From CAZJRQ01 sp964548535 (GTDB lineage: Bacteria; Bacillota; Clostridia; Oscillospirales; Ruminococcaceae), in NCBI GenBank assembly GCA_964548535.1, contig CAZJRQ010000037.1:1-20492 (forward strand): 20,492 nt of DNA, given 5' to 3'. Each line of letters starts with the position of its first letter. The first letter of the stretch is position 1. Below, piece by piece: positions 1-7,350 of the stretch. Under the pieces are notes generated by a model. It did not search any database. It was not told where the DNA came from and worked only from the letters and a program-made list of their open reading frames with translations. Made by a program: the position numbers and the translations under genes.

Positions 1-412
1 CATTGTGTTGCTCGGGGTGCTAGTCACCACGCGGATTAGAACTACGCAAGGCAAGCCGAGCGAGGTACGAGCGATTACGTGATAGGGGTCCAGGGGTACG
101 CCCCTGGTCCTAGCGCGGACGGCGCGATTCCCTCGCAGAAAGTTTACTGGTTATGGTGACATTGTGTTGCTCGGGGTGCTAGTCACCACGCGGATTAGAA
201 CTACGCAAGGCAAGCCGAGCGAGGTACGAGCGATTACGTGATAGGGGTCCAGGGGTACGCCCCTGGTCCTAGCGCGGGCGGCACGATACCCTCGCCTAAA
301 GTTTACCGGTTATGGTAACATTATGTTGCTCGGGGTGCTAGTCCGCACGGGGCGAATCACTCGCGTAGAGTTTGTTGTTATGGTAAGGTTATGAAGCTCG
401 CGTTGGGGATTG
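1..412. repeat. 159-bp tandem array of modular GC-rich repeat
   Basis: The block beginning CATTGTGTTGCTCGGGG recurs at 1, 160 and 319, an exact period of 159 bp. The first two units are nearly identical; the third is partial and diverges after about 350. Each full unit holds a CTAGTCACCACGCGG segment, a GAGCGAGGTACGAGCGA segment, a hairpin (CCAGGGG, TACG loop, CCCCTGG, at 90-107 and 249-266), a TCCTAGCGCGG edge, and a TTTACTGGTTATGG block. The same modules recur at 508-636, 4651-5706, 14283-14695 and 19566-20492. The array is much richer in GC than the genes. No convincing ORF is present, and the left boundary lies outside the window. Confidence 0.9.
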
Positions 413-507
413 TGGTGGTTTATGTGGTATTTCTTACGCAAAAAATCAAAGTCATATTTAACTCTGCTTTCTAAATAAATTTTGTTTTTATTACATTAAA
501 TCAATCT
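413..507. repeat. AT-rich spacer, probable decayed terminator-bearing module
   Basis: Between two GC-rich repeat blocks lies an AT-rich stretch containing TTACGCAAAAAATCAAAGTC at about 428-447. This resembles the TTACGCGAAAAAGACAAAGTC of the intact hairpin module at 14443-14462, and the following bases also run loosely parallel. The second arm here (about CTCTGCTTTC) no longer pairs well, so it is probably a degraded copy of that module without a working terminator. The match is by eye and moderate. Confidence 0.4.
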
Positions 508-636
508 GTCACCACGCGGATTAGAACTACGCAAGGCAAGCCGAGCGAGGTACGAGCGATTACGTGATAGGGGTCCAGGGGTACGCCCCTGGTCCTAGCG
601 AGGGCTTTGCCCCGTGCGGGCTAGCACTAATGTAAC
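508..636. repeat. additional copy of the modular repeat
   Basis: From GTCACCACGCGG at 508 the sequence repeats the middle of the 159-bp unit almost exactly, including the CCAGGGG-TACG-CCCCTGG hairpin at 575-592 and the TCCTAGCG edge at 594-600. It then ends in a variant edge, GCCCCGTGCGGGCTAGCAC, much like the edge that closes the 4651-5706 array. The region from about 637 to 841 is AT-rich and non-repetitive and holds the likely promoter of the next gene. Confidence 0.85.
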
Positions 637-749
637 TGCGTGGTAATTACATTTTACATATTGTTTTATATGAAGTCAATATTTTTTGTTACTATAATTT
701 GCAATAGCATTTAAATTGTTGCATTTTCTAGAAAATTGTGAGGCGAAAC

Positions 750-777
750 TTGTAAACCTTACGTATACTATTATATA
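750..777 (+). promoter_or_regulatory. candidate promoter of the C39-like peptidase gene
   Basis: TTGTAA (750-755) and TATATA (772-777) are separated by 16 bp, with a second TATAAT at 780-785. The gene starts at 842, which leaves a leader of about 55-60 nt. The -35 match is mediocre. Confidence 0.35.
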
Positions 778-841
778 AGTATAATGCGTGAGATTTATAT
801 GGATTGTTTAGGATTCAGTCCTATAAAGTGAGGGATCCCAA

Positions 842-1822
842 ATGAAAAAAAGTAAAACTATCGAACTTGTAATAGCAATAATAATGGTTATTGTTGTAAT
901 GCTGATATTTGTAATTCTTGGCAGTGCAAAAATCGATAACGGTAATGATAAACTAGGAATTAGTAATAACGATTCGTCACAAAATAAGAAATCTAGCTCG
1001 ATAAATAATAGTAGCGTCGAAGCGAATACGGTTTTATCAAGCGAAACTGTTCTTTATAGTGTGAATAGTAATACTTCGTTTTATGAAACATCTGCTAGCG
1101 GTGAGGTGATTTTCGAATCTTCTGATGAAACTATTGGAGGATTCTATACAGGTAGAAAATCTAAAAATCATCATGGCTGTATTGAAATTGACTATAAAGA
1201 CAGCTATGTTTTGATTGATGCAAAGAATGCTAGGCTTATCGACTCGGCTATGGTTTTGCCAGTTGGAGTAATTTCGCAGTTTACTCAGTCACTTAATGGA
1301 TTTTCTGCTTGCGGAACAGCATGTTTGTATATGCTGCAGAGAAATTATACATACGAATCGGAGGAATTTATTCCTGAAAACTATGAAAGTTTGATGCACT
1401 TTGCTGAAGATAGGGGGTATGGTGATCAAGGGTCACTGTTATCGTTTGGCGGAGGCATGACTTGTAATGAATTACAGCGTTTAACAAAGGATGTGTATGG
1501 TCTAAATTTACAGAATGCTTATAATGATTTAAAACTACCGTCAGATATTCTGAAAACTCTTGTTGACAGTGGCAAGCAAGCGATTGTGCTTGTTAAATAT
1601 AGGAACGATGAAATTACAAACTACAATGGTGATCCGCATTTTGTTCTTATAACGGGCTACGTTGAAGTAGAGGGAAAGTTGGACTTTTTGTATGCAAATA
1701 GTTATTATACTGCCAATATTTCACATGGAAATCCGCTTAGCCATATTGATGAGGATATGTTAAATCAATCAATAAGTTCTTATTTCGATGAGCCTAATTC
1801 GATTATGTATATCGAGGATTAA
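842..1822 (+). CDS. membrane-anchored C39-like cysteine peptidase family protein
   Basis: A 326-residue protein. Residues 8-27 form one hydrophobic segment after a KKSK start, followed by a Ser/Asn-rich linker (about 35-65) with several SSS and NNSS runs, so the bulk is probably outside the membrane. The C-terminal half fits the Peptidase_C39_2 papain-like fold. There is an oxyanion-type Gln146 (VISQ), a candidate nucleophile Cys157 in SACGTACLYML, a candidate His266 in DPHFVLITGY, and Asn286 in YANSYY. C39-type domains cleave leader peptides or process surface proteins; without a fused ABC transporter this one is a stand-alone member of unknown substrate. GAGGG at about 829-833 precedes the ATG. 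The gene stands alone between a repeat array and two terminators. The family call is by motif only. Confidence 0.7.
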   Translation: MKKSKTIELVIAIIMVIVVMLIFVILGSAKIDNGNDKLGISNNDSSQNKKSSSINNSSVEANTVLSSETVLYSVNSNTSFYETSASGEVIFESSDETIGGFYTGRKSKNHHGCIEIDYKDSYVLIDAKNARLIDSAMVLPVGVISQFTQSLNGFSACGTACLYMLQRNYTYESEEFIPENYESLMHFAEDRGYGDQGSLLSFGGGMTCNELQRLTKDVYGLNLQNAYNDLKLPSDILKTLVDSGKQAIVLVKYRNDEITNYNGDPHFVLITGYVEVEGKLDFLYANSYYTANISHGNPLSHIDEDMLNQSISSYFDEPNSIMYIED

Positions 1823-1898
1823 GGTTTGCTGATTGATTTGAATTAAAAGTTTATGCATACAATTTTTAAAAAATGGTGATTCATATATATATTTGATG

Positions 1899-1930
1899 CC
1901 GTCTTGATTATTTGTCAGGACGGTGTTTTT
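1899..1930 (+). terminator. intrinsic terminator after the C39-like gene
   Basis: CCGTC (1899-1903) pairs with GACGG (1919-1923). The stem extends inward by a T-G wobble and three more pairs, and a TGTTTTT tract follows. It lies about 75 nt after the stop of the upstream + strand gene. Confidence 0.7.
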
Positions 1931-1938
1931 GTAAAGAT

Positions 1939-1972
1939 AAAAAGCAGTCGAGTATTACTCAACTGCTTTTTT
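1939..1972. terminator. bidirectional terminator between convergent genes
   Basis: AAAAAGCAGT (1939-1948) and ACTGCTTTTT (1962-1971) form a long stem, extended inward by GAGT/ACTC past one mismatch. It has T-rich tails on both strands. The minus-strand MerR gene stops at 1978, immediately beside it, so it probably terminates that gene and backs up the + strand terminator at 1899-1930. Confidence 0.8.
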
Positions 1973-1977
1973 GCACG

Positions 1978-2799
1978 TTATTTCTTTTTTACTGGGTAAC
2001 AAACTTCTGTCACATACTCGTCAGGATTTTGAGTTTCGTGTGGGCTAACATGATAAATCCAAAATGCTGGTCCATTAAATTCATATCCGTTGTCACTAAC
2101 CCAATTAGCCACATTTTGATTTAATTGAGCTATTTTTTCGTAGCTGCCTTTGAAAGTTGAACTTGCGACTTCCACTGCTGGTTCGGTTTTGAACATTACA
2201 TTTTCTGTGTTTGAATATTTGCCTGAAACTGTTGTTTGTATTTCAACATCCACATCATTTTCTTTATATTCTTTGTCATGAAATATAGCTAGGGCATAAT
2301 TTGGATTTCCTACACATTTTATATTTAGTGGTGCGGATTCTTGCATTAGTGTTGCCCACAACATTCCCTCATCTTGATATGTTGGAATAATCTTTCTGAC
2401 ACTTGCCACATAACGCTCTGGTATGGTTTTTAAACTTACATCGTATCCCATAATATTTCCGTCCTTTCTTAACCATTCAATAGTGCTGTCAAGAAGACAT
2501 AATGTTTGATTAAGACTTTGCTGTTTTAGTTCAATTTCCTGCTTTTTAAGCAAGAGAAACTGTTCCATTTCTTTAGGGCTTGCGTACTTGTCGAGTACTA
2601 GCTGTATTTCTGAAAGGCTAAATCCCATATTCTTTAAAACCTGAATACGTTCCGCTTGCACAAGCTGTGATTCATCATAAAAACGATAGCCAGTAAATTT
2701 ATCAATTGTCGCTGGTTTTAGCAGGCCTAAATCATCATAGTGTCTTAACATGCGAATGCTTATTCTTGATAGCTTTGAAAAGTTTCCTATCTTTAACAT
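1978..2799 (-). CDS. MerR-family regulator with GyrI-like effector domain
   Basis: A 273-residue protein from the chosen ATG at 2799. An in-frame upstream start would add 12 residues, but GGAGG lies at 2809-2813, nine bases before this ATG. The N-terminus (IGNFSKLSRISIRMLRHYDDLGLLKP, then TGYRFYDESQ) is a MerR winged-helix DNA-binding domain at about residues 1-70. A coiled dimerisation helix follows (about 75-115, LLLKKQEIELKQQSLNQ). The C-terminal part (about 125-273) resembles the GyrI/AraC-type ligand-binding domain seen in BmrR/BltR-like drug sensors, with ERYVAS, AFWIYHVS and VTEVCYPV segments. It probably activates transcription by realigning a promoter with an over-long spacer when a small, often cationic or hydrophobic, ligand binds. 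Its own promoter has this form. The target may be itself alone or genes outside the window. Confidence 0.85.
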   Translation of the reverse strand: MLKIGNFSKLSRISIRMLRHYDDLGLLKPATIDKFTGYRFYDESQLVQAERIQVLKNMGFSLSEIQLVLDKYASPKEMEQFLLLKKQEIELKQQSLNQTLCLLDSTIEWLRKDGNIMGYDVSLKTIPERYVASVRKIIPTYQDEGMLWATLMQESAPLNIKCVGNPNYALAIFHDKEYKENDVDVEIQTTVSGKYSNTENVMFKTEPAVEVASSTFKGSYEKIAQLNQNVANWVSDNGYEFNGPAFWIYHVSPHETQNPDEYVTEVCYPVKKK

Positions 2800-2839
2800 G
2801 AATTTGTACCTCCATATATGGATTTTTGAGCTCACTTAT

Positions 2840-2870
2840 ATTATATACTATACCATAGTGTTAGAGTCAA
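2840..2870 (-). promoter_or_regulatory. MerR-type promoter with 19-bp spacer and operator dyad
   Basis: Read on the minus strand, TTGACT (2870-2865) and TATAAT (2845-2840) are separated by exactly 19 bp, the over-long spacing typical of MerR-controlled promoters. Inside the spacer is a perfect dyad, ACTAT-ACC-ATAGT, at 2847-2859. It drives the regulator's own gene, so autoregulation is likely. The divergent response-regulator promoter lies only about 30 bp away. Confidence 0.7.
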
Positions 2871-2896
2871 GTGCAAATTTAAAATTTATTTTTTAG

Positions 2897-2926
2897 TTGA
2901 AATGTTTACGTGTAATGTGCTATAAT
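2897..2926 (+). promoter_or_regulatory. promoter of the two-component operon
   Basis: TTGAAA (2897-2902) and TATAAT (2921-2926) have an 18-bp spacer, giving a leader of about 35 nt before the response-regulator ATG. It is divergent from and close to the MerR promoter. Confidence 0.6.
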
Positions 2927-2968
2927 AAAACAAATAAACTGTATGTTGGAATTGCGGAGGTAATTAAA

Positions 2969-3640
2969 ATGAACAAAATTCTAATTGTTGAAGATGATGA
3001 AAAGATAAGGGATGAGCTAGAAAACTTTTTGAACAAACATGGTTATGAGGCAAATAGTTTGAAGAAATTTGATAATGCTGTAGAAGATATTTTAAATGAA
3101 AATACAGATTTGATTCTGCTTGACATAAATTTGCCTTACACCGACGGTGAATATATATGCAAGGAAATAAGAAAGACATCAAATGTGCCAATAATAATGG
3201 TTACCAGCAAGGATAATGAGCTTGATGAGCTGATTAGCTTAAATTATGGTGCTGATCAATATGTTACAAAGCCTTATAACATACAAATTTTGCTAGCTAA
3301 AATTTCTGGTCTTTTGAAAAGAAATCAAAAGTCTGGGGAAAATCAGGATATGATTGATTGCGGAGATTTTGTTTTAAATCGCTCTCAAAGCACTATACAG
3401 CGTGAAAATTTAAAGGTTGAGCTGACTAAAAACGAAATTAATATTTTGTATTTTTTAATATCTCACAAAGGTAAAATTGTATCTAGAGATGATATAATAA
3501 ATTATTTGTGGGACAGCGAGGCTTTTGTGGACGATAACACTTTAAATGTAAATATAAGGCGATTGAGAGCAAAGCTTACTGAGATTGGTCTTAGTGATTT
3601 AATTGAAACAAAACGAGGACAGGGGTACATGTTAAGATGA
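2969..3640 (+). CDS. OmpR-family response regulator (BceR-like)
   Basis: A 223-residue protein starting at ATG 2969, eight bases after GCGGAGG (2954-2960). A longer TTG-started reading from 2897 begins within the -35 box and is rejected. The receiver domain (about 1-115) shows the acidic pair Asp9/Asp10 (VEDDEK), phospho-acceptor Asp52 (LLDINLP), Thr79 (MVTS) and Lys101 (TKPYN). Residues about 125-222 form the OmpR/PhoB winged helix (ELTKNE, SRDDII, NTLNVNIRRLRAKL, ETKRGQGYML). It overlaps the histidine kinase gene by ATGA, so the two are co-translated. The pairing with a two-TM kinase that lacks an extracellular sensor resembles BceRS systems, which sense cell-wall-active peptides through a partner BceAB ABC transporter. 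No such transporter is adjacent, so the specific role is uncertain. Confidence 0.88.
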   Translation: MNKILIVEDDEKIRDELENFLNKHGYEANSLKKFDNAVEDILNENTDLILLDINLPYTDGEYICKEIRKTSNVPIIMVTSKDNELDELISLNYGADQYVTKPYNIQILLAKISGLLKRNQKSGENQDMIDCGDFVLNRSQSTIQRENLKVELTKNEINILYFLISHKGKIVSRDDIINYLWDSEAFVDDNTLNVNIRRLRAKLTEIGLSDLIETKRGQGYMLR

Positions 3641-4656
3641 AGTTTGGAGATTTTATAAAGGAAAAAATTTTGCTGTTTTGTTTAACTTTGTTTGCAGTAG
3701 GCAGTATTCAAATTTTTCTTTTGGCTTATCAAATTGGTATAGGTGTAAGAATATACATTGCAATGATGCCGATTTTGTCAGTTTTTATCGCTGTAATTGT
3801 AGAGTATAACAGGAAGAAAAGTTTTTATGAAAAGCTGAAAAATAATATGGAGGAGCTTGACAGCAAGTATCTGATTTCAGAGATTATGAGTACACCAGAT
3901 TTTGTTGAGGGCAAGATTTTAAAAGATGTTTTGCAGGATTCTGGAAAATCAATGCTTGAAAATGTGAATAAGTATAAGTACTTGCAGGACGATTATAAAG
4001 AGTATATTGAGCTTTGGATACATGAGATAAAGATACCCATTTCAGCAAGCAAAATGGTAATTGAAAACAACAAGACTTCAGTTACAAAAAGCATTGACGA
4101 GGAACTTGACAAGATTGAAAATTACATTGAGCAGGCATTGTTTTATGCAAGGAGCAACACGGTTGAAAAGGATTATATAATTTCAAAGGTGTGTTTAAAG
4201 GATATAGTTAATCAAGTTATACTTAAAAATAAGACTGTTCTGATTTCGAGCAAAACAAGCATTGATTTGCATGATTTGGATATAGCTGTATACACTGACA
4301 GCAAATGGAATGTATTTATACTCAACCAAATTATACAAAATTCGATTAAGTATTTAAAAAGCGAGAACAGAAAAATAGAGATATACGCTCAGCCAAAGAA
4401 CGAAAGTATAGTTTTGTACATCAAGGACAACGGTATGGGAATGAAATCTAGTGATGTGATAAAGGTGTTTCAAAAGGGATTTACAGGAGAGAATGGGCGA
4501 ATAATCGGCAAAAAATCGACAGGTATCGGTCTTTACTTATGCAAAAAGCTTTGTGACAAGCTTAGATTAGGGATTGAGCTAAGTTCGCAAAAAGACATTG
4601 GAACAGAAGTGCGAATAACTTTCCCCAAAAACAGCTACATAAAAATGCAGTCCTAG
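3637..4656 (+). CDS. intramembrane-sensing histidine kinase (BceS-like)
   Basis: A 339-residue membrane sensor kinase. Two hydrophobic segments (about 11-31 and 39-56) with a very short loop between them leave almost no extracellular domain, as in BceS/LiaS-type intramembrane kinases. The phospho-acceptor His129 lies in ELWIHEIKIP. The ATPase domain has the N box (QIIQNSIKY, Asn235), G1 box (DNGMGM, about 264-269) and G2 box (STGIGLYL, about 294-301). It should autophosphorylate and pass phosphate to the response regulator encoded just upstream, with which it overlaps by ATGA. The last codons are unusual: the stop at 4654-4656 is the TAG of the repeat edge TCCTAGCGCGGACGGCGC, so the final residues (MQS) are probably array-derived. 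Downstream, where a BceAB-type transporter would often lie, is only the repeat array and a convergent gene. Confidence 0.88.
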   Translation: MKFGDFIKEKILLFCLTLFAVGSIQIFLLAYQIGIGVRIYIAMMPILSVFIAVIVEYNRKKSFYEKLKNNMEELDSKYLISEIMSTPDFVEGKILKDVLQDSGKSMLENVNKYKYLQDDYKEYIELWIHEIKIPISASKMVIENNKTSVTKSIDEELDKIENYIEQALFYARSNTVEKDYIISKVCLKDIVNQVILKNKTVLISSKTSIDLHDLDIAVYTDSKWNVFILNQIIQNSIKYLKSENRKIEIYAQPKNESIVLYIKDNGMGMKSSDVIKVFQKGFTGENGRIIGKKSTGIGLYLCKKLCDKLRLGIELSSQKDIGTEVRITFPKNSYIKMQS

Positions 4657-5706
4657 CGCGGACGGCGCAAAGTCGCATCATCGTTCGTACCTCACTCGTG
4701 ATTGGTAATCATACCATAATCAGCGTCATGACCGATTGGTAGGCGAACTTTATTAGGTTTTTATTAGGCAAAGTTTTTTGATTTTTATAAACGTCAACTT
4801 AAAGTAACATGATTTGCTGGTTAATTTAAAATTATTACGCACTCAACCCCAAGCAACATGAAGTCACAATTATCAGTAAACTTTACGCGAGTGCATTGCC
4901 CCGTGCGGACGGCGCAAAGTCGCATCATCGTTCGTACCTCACTCGTGATTGGTAATCATACCATAATCAGCGTCATGACCGATTGGTAGGCGAACTTTAT
5001 TAGGTTTTTATTAGGCAAAGTTTTTTGATTTTTATAAACGTCAACTTAAAGTAACATGATTTGCTGGTTAATTTANNNNNNNNNNNNNNNNNNNNNNNNN
5101 NNNNNNNNNNNNNNNNNNNNNNNNNNNNNNNNNNNNNNNNNNNNNNNNNNNNNNNNNNNNNNNNNNNNNNNNNNNAATTATTACGCACTCAACCCCAAGC
5201 AACATGAAGTCACAATTATCAGTAAACTTTTCGCGAGTGCATTGCCCCGTGCGGACGGCGCAAAGTCGCATCATCGTTCGTGCCTCACTCGTGATTGGTG
5301 ATCATACCATAATCAGCGTCATGACCGGTTGGTAGGCGAACTTTATTGGGTTTTTATTAGGCAAAATTTTTTGATTTTTATAAACGTCAACTTAAAGTAA
5401 CATGATTTGCTGGTTAATTTAAAATTATTACGCACTCAACCCCAAGCAACATGAAGTCACAATTATCAGTAAACTTTTCGCGAGTGCATTGCCCCGTGCG
5501 GACGGCGCAAAGTCGCATCATCGTTCATACCTCACTCGTGAATGGTGATTATAGGATAATCGGCGTCACAACTATATGATTTGGGAAAGTTAATAGATTT
5601 TAATTAGTCTAATAAATTAAACACCCACAAACTCCAATCCGAGCAACACAACGCCACCATAACCAATAAACTTTACGCGAGGGACTGCGCCGTGCGCGCT
5701 AGCACA
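4651..5706. repeat. 247-bp tandem array of the modular repeat at a convergent junction
   Basis: The GCGGACGGCGCAAAGTCGC anchor recurs at 4658, 4905, 5251 and 5498. The spacing is 247 bp for the intervals without Ns (4658 to 4905, 5251 to 5498). The middle interval is 346 bp, or 246 without its 100 Ns. The fourth unit diverges and closes the array at the ZIP gene. Read in reverse complement, each unit carries the modules seen elsewhere: GAGGTACGAACGATGATGCG, an AT-rich block, and a block related to TTTACTGGTTATGG/TTGCTCGGGG. The outer edges are inverted, TCCTAGCGCGG on the left and a variant GCGCGCTAGCACAGCTAGGA on the right, and each supplies the TAG stop of the flanking gene. The array fills the whole space between two 3' ends. 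No real ORF was seen. Confidence 0.92.
5076..5175. other. assembly gap of 100 N inside the tandem array
   Basis: Exactly 100 N, the conventional placeholder for a scaffold gap of unknown size. The left flank ends TTAATTTA and the right flank begins AATTATTACGC. Joined directly they nearly restore the continuous unit seen at 4819-4836 and 5415-5432, one base short. The true number of 247-bp units is therefore unknown, and reading frames across the gap have no meaning. Confidence 0.98.
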
Positions 5707-5707
5707 G

Positions 5708-6496
5708 CTAGGACAGGGCTACGTCTAGGATCATCATGATTAGGAATCCAGCCATTACGCCGAATGTGCCTAAATGTCCGCTGCCAATGTGTGCCTCTGG
5801 AATAAGTTCCTCAACTACAACATAAAGCATAGCTCCTGCTGCAAAAGCTAGAAGATATGGTAAAAGAGTAAAAACTTGACCTGCAATAAGTACGGTAAGT
5901 ACACCGAAAATCGGTTCAACAATTCCTGAAAGAGTTCCGTATGCAAATGATTTTTTTCGGCTTAAACCCGATTGTCGCATTGGCAGAGAAATTGCGGCAC
6001 CTTCAGGAAAGTTTTGAATTCCGATGCCAATTGCAAGTGCAATAGCAGATGCTAAAGCCTCTGGATTTCCGCTGTGAGATGCTAGTGCGAAAGCTAATCC
6101 AACTGCCATTCCCTCAGGAATATTGTGCAAAGTAATTGCGAAAATAAGCAACCCTGTTTTCTTTAAACCCTTTGTAACGCCGTCAGGGCGGTCGTTTCCG
6201 TGCTGGAAATATGGCAGCAATTTGTCGATTCCCATAAGAAAAATTACACCAGCAATAATTCCGACAGTGGCAGGAACCCAGCCGATAACTCCCTGTTCTT
6301 CGGCTTTTTCAATTGACGGAATGATTAGCGACCAAATTGATGCCGCAATCATTACTCCAGCCGCGAAGCCTAAAAATATTGTCTGAATTTTTTCTGATGA
6401 TTTGTTGCTTTTAAAAAAGAAAACCATCGCAGAACCTAAAAGTGTCATTAAAAATGTAAACCCTGTTCCGCCAAGAGCCAGTAAAACTCCGTTCAT
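5708..6496 (-). CDS. ZIP-family divalent metal transporter
   Basis: A 262-residue polytopic membrane protein of the ZIP (ZupT/GufA-like) family, which imports Zn2+ and often Fe2+ or Mn2+. The start is ATG 6496, nine bases after AAAGGA; a longer in-frame start would add 16 polar residues before MNGVLLALGG and lacks this site. About eight hydrophobic segments are present. The paired metal-site motifs are HNIPEGMAVG and QNFPEGAAIS in adjacent helices, and a third conserved segment reads SGIVEPIFGV. A His/Asp-containing loop (LPYFQHGNDRPDG) precedes the first motif. The stop TAG (5710-5708) belongs to the repeat edge, giving a C-terminus ALS. The gene is monocistronic by context. An 11-bp inverted repeat in its upstream region overlaps its ribosome-binding site, suggesting control. 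Metal specificity cannot be read from the sequence. Confidence 0.9.
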   Translation of the reverse strand: MNGVLLALGGTGFTFLMTLLGSAMVFFFKSNKSSEKIQTIFLGFAAGVMIAASIWSLIIPSIEKAEEQGVIGWVPATVGIIAGVIFLMGIDKLLPYFQHGNDRPDGVTKGLKKTGLLIFAITLHNIPEGMAVGLAFALASHSGNPEALASAIALAIGIGIQNFPEGAAISLPMRQSGLSRKKSFAYGTLSGIVEPIFGVLTVLIAGQVFTLLPYLLAFAAGAMLYVVVEELIPEAHIGSGHLGTFGVMAGFLIMMILDVALS

Positions 6497-6507
6497 GTAT
6501 CTCGTTC

Positions 6508-6590
6508 CTTTCGAATATGTTTGTGAATTTGTAAATTTACGCACCTGTCATTTTTAATACTAAGTGTGCATAGTTTACTATATTCGAAAG
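6508..6590 (-). promoter_or_regulatory. 11-bp inverted repeat in the ZIP gene upstream region
   Basis: CTTTCGAATAT (6508-6518) and ATATTCGAAAG (6580-6590) are perfect inverted copies. In mRNA sense the proximal arm includes the GAAAG of the ZIP ribosome-binding site. The distal arm overlaps a possible -10 (TATAGT, 6582-6577) that sits 19 bp from a TTGAAC (6607-6602). It could be paired operator half-sites for a metalloregulator or, if the transcript starts further upstream, a hairpin hiding the ribosome-binding site. Confidence 0.4.
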
Positions 6591-6670
6591 TGACTCGCAT
6601 GGTTCAAAAGTGCCGTAATATCGATGTTTTAATAATAAAAGTAAGTATGGATTTTTTACATGAATTTCAA

Positions 6671-6712
6671 CAAAAAAGCTGTATCTCAGAAATAAAATCT
6701 GAAATACAGCTT
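6671..6712 (-). terminator. intrinsic terminator after rpiB
   Basis: AAGCTGTAT (6676-6684) and ATACAGCTT (6704-6712) pair, and the stem continues through TCAGA/TCTGA past one mismatch. On the minus strand the stem is followed by a T6 tract (6677-6672). It begins six bases after the rpiB stop. Confidence 0.8.
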
Positions 6713-6717
6713 AAAAT

Positions 6718-7158
6718 TTATTTTTCTAAATCAGTGATTTTGGATAGTCGACGGTCGTGACGTTCTCCGCCTTCAAATTCAGTGTCAACAAATGCGTCGA
6801 CCAAATCAAGAGCAGTTCCTTCGCCGACAACTCTTGCTCCAAAGCACAAAACATTCGCGTTGTTATGCTGTCTTGTAAGCCTTGCTGAGAAGTAGTCAGA
6901 ACAGCAAGCCGCACGAATTCCCTTGACTTTGTTAGCGGCGATTGACATTCCAACACCAGTTCCGCAAATTAAAATTCCAAGCTCGCAAGTGCCGTCAGCA
7001 ACCTTTTCGCATACAGCCTTTGCAGCGTCGGGATAATCGCAGGTCTCACCGACTGCACAACCCATATCAACACATTCAATCCCCTTTGCCTTAAGATATT
7101 CAATAACTGAAAGTTTAAGTTCAGGAGCCGCGTGGTCATTTCCGATAGCTATTTTCAT
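6718..7158 (-). CDS. rpiB: ribose-5-phosphate isomerase B
   Basis: A 146-residue protein, the usual length for RpiB/LacAB-family isomerases. It interconverts ribulose 5-phosphate and ribose 5-phosphate in the non-oxidative pentose phosphate pathway. The N-terminus MKIAIGNDHAAPELK matches the family's D-H-A substrate motif. The catalytic Cys65 lies in GILICGTGVGMSIAANK and the conserved His98 in RQHNNANVLC, both at the positions known for E. coli RpiB. AAAGAGG lies eight bases before the ATG. A 192-bp gap separates it from tsaB on the same strand, so co-transcription is uncertain; a strong terminator follows directly. Members acting on allose or galactose phosphates share this fold, so substrate is assigned from general family behaviour. 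Confidence 0.93.
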   Translation of the reverse strand: MKIAIGNDHAAPELKLSVIEYLKAKGIECVDMGCAVGETCDYPDAAKAVCEKVADGTCELGILICGTGVGMSIAANKVKGIRAACCSDYFSARLTRQHNNANVLCFGARVVGEGTALDLVDAFVDTEFEGGERHDRRLSKITDLEK

Positions 7159-7239
7159 ATGTTTTCCTCTTTCTTAACGTTTTTTAGCGCCCATGCTGTA
7201 AAGATATAGAATGCAAAATTCATTCACGCATGTGGTAAA

Positions 7240-7258
7240 ACTTAGTTTTTAGCTAAGT
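7240..7258 (-). terminator. weak candidate terminator after tsaB
   Basis: ACTTAG (7240-7245) and CTAAGT (7253-7258) form a short stem. On the minus strand only a short T-rich tail (TTTTA) follows. It lies about 90 nt after the tsaB stop. The stem is short and AT-rich, so read-through into rpiB is plausible. Confidence 0.3.
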
Positions 7259-7350
7259 GTTTTAGTAATCTAAACGATACAGTTTTCTGTTGATCGACTT
7301 TAGATTTTGTGTCATTTTATTTACACAAATTTCAGTCATGTGCCAAAACT

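Noticed and set aside
1..412. CRISPR array
   Set aside because: The repeating unit is 159 bp with near-identical content throughout and has no short repeat/unique spacer alternation; no cas genes are nearby. The 247-bp and 176-bp tandems fail for the same reasons.
1..636. tRNA or other structured RNA gene in the GC-rich block
   Set aside because: No tRNA cloverleaf, T-loop or rRNA/SRP core was found; only the short CCAGGGG hairpin is clear.
1912..2124. Frame on the + strand
   Set aside because: Runs through the terminator and antisense to the end of the MerR gene, with no ribosome-binding site.
2897..2968. Longer TTG-started response regulator
   Set aside because: The proposed start lies in the -35 box; ATG 2969 has GCGGAGG at correct spacing and gives the normal receiver N-terminus.
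5000..5301. Three reading frames crossing the N run
   Set aside because: They are open only because Ns have no stops; the flanking sequence is non-coding tandem repeat.
4651..5706. Integron attC cassette array
   Set aside because: The neighbouring genes lie in both orientations and are housekeeping, the repeats lack the paired GTTRRRY/RYYYAAC core sites, and no integrase is present.
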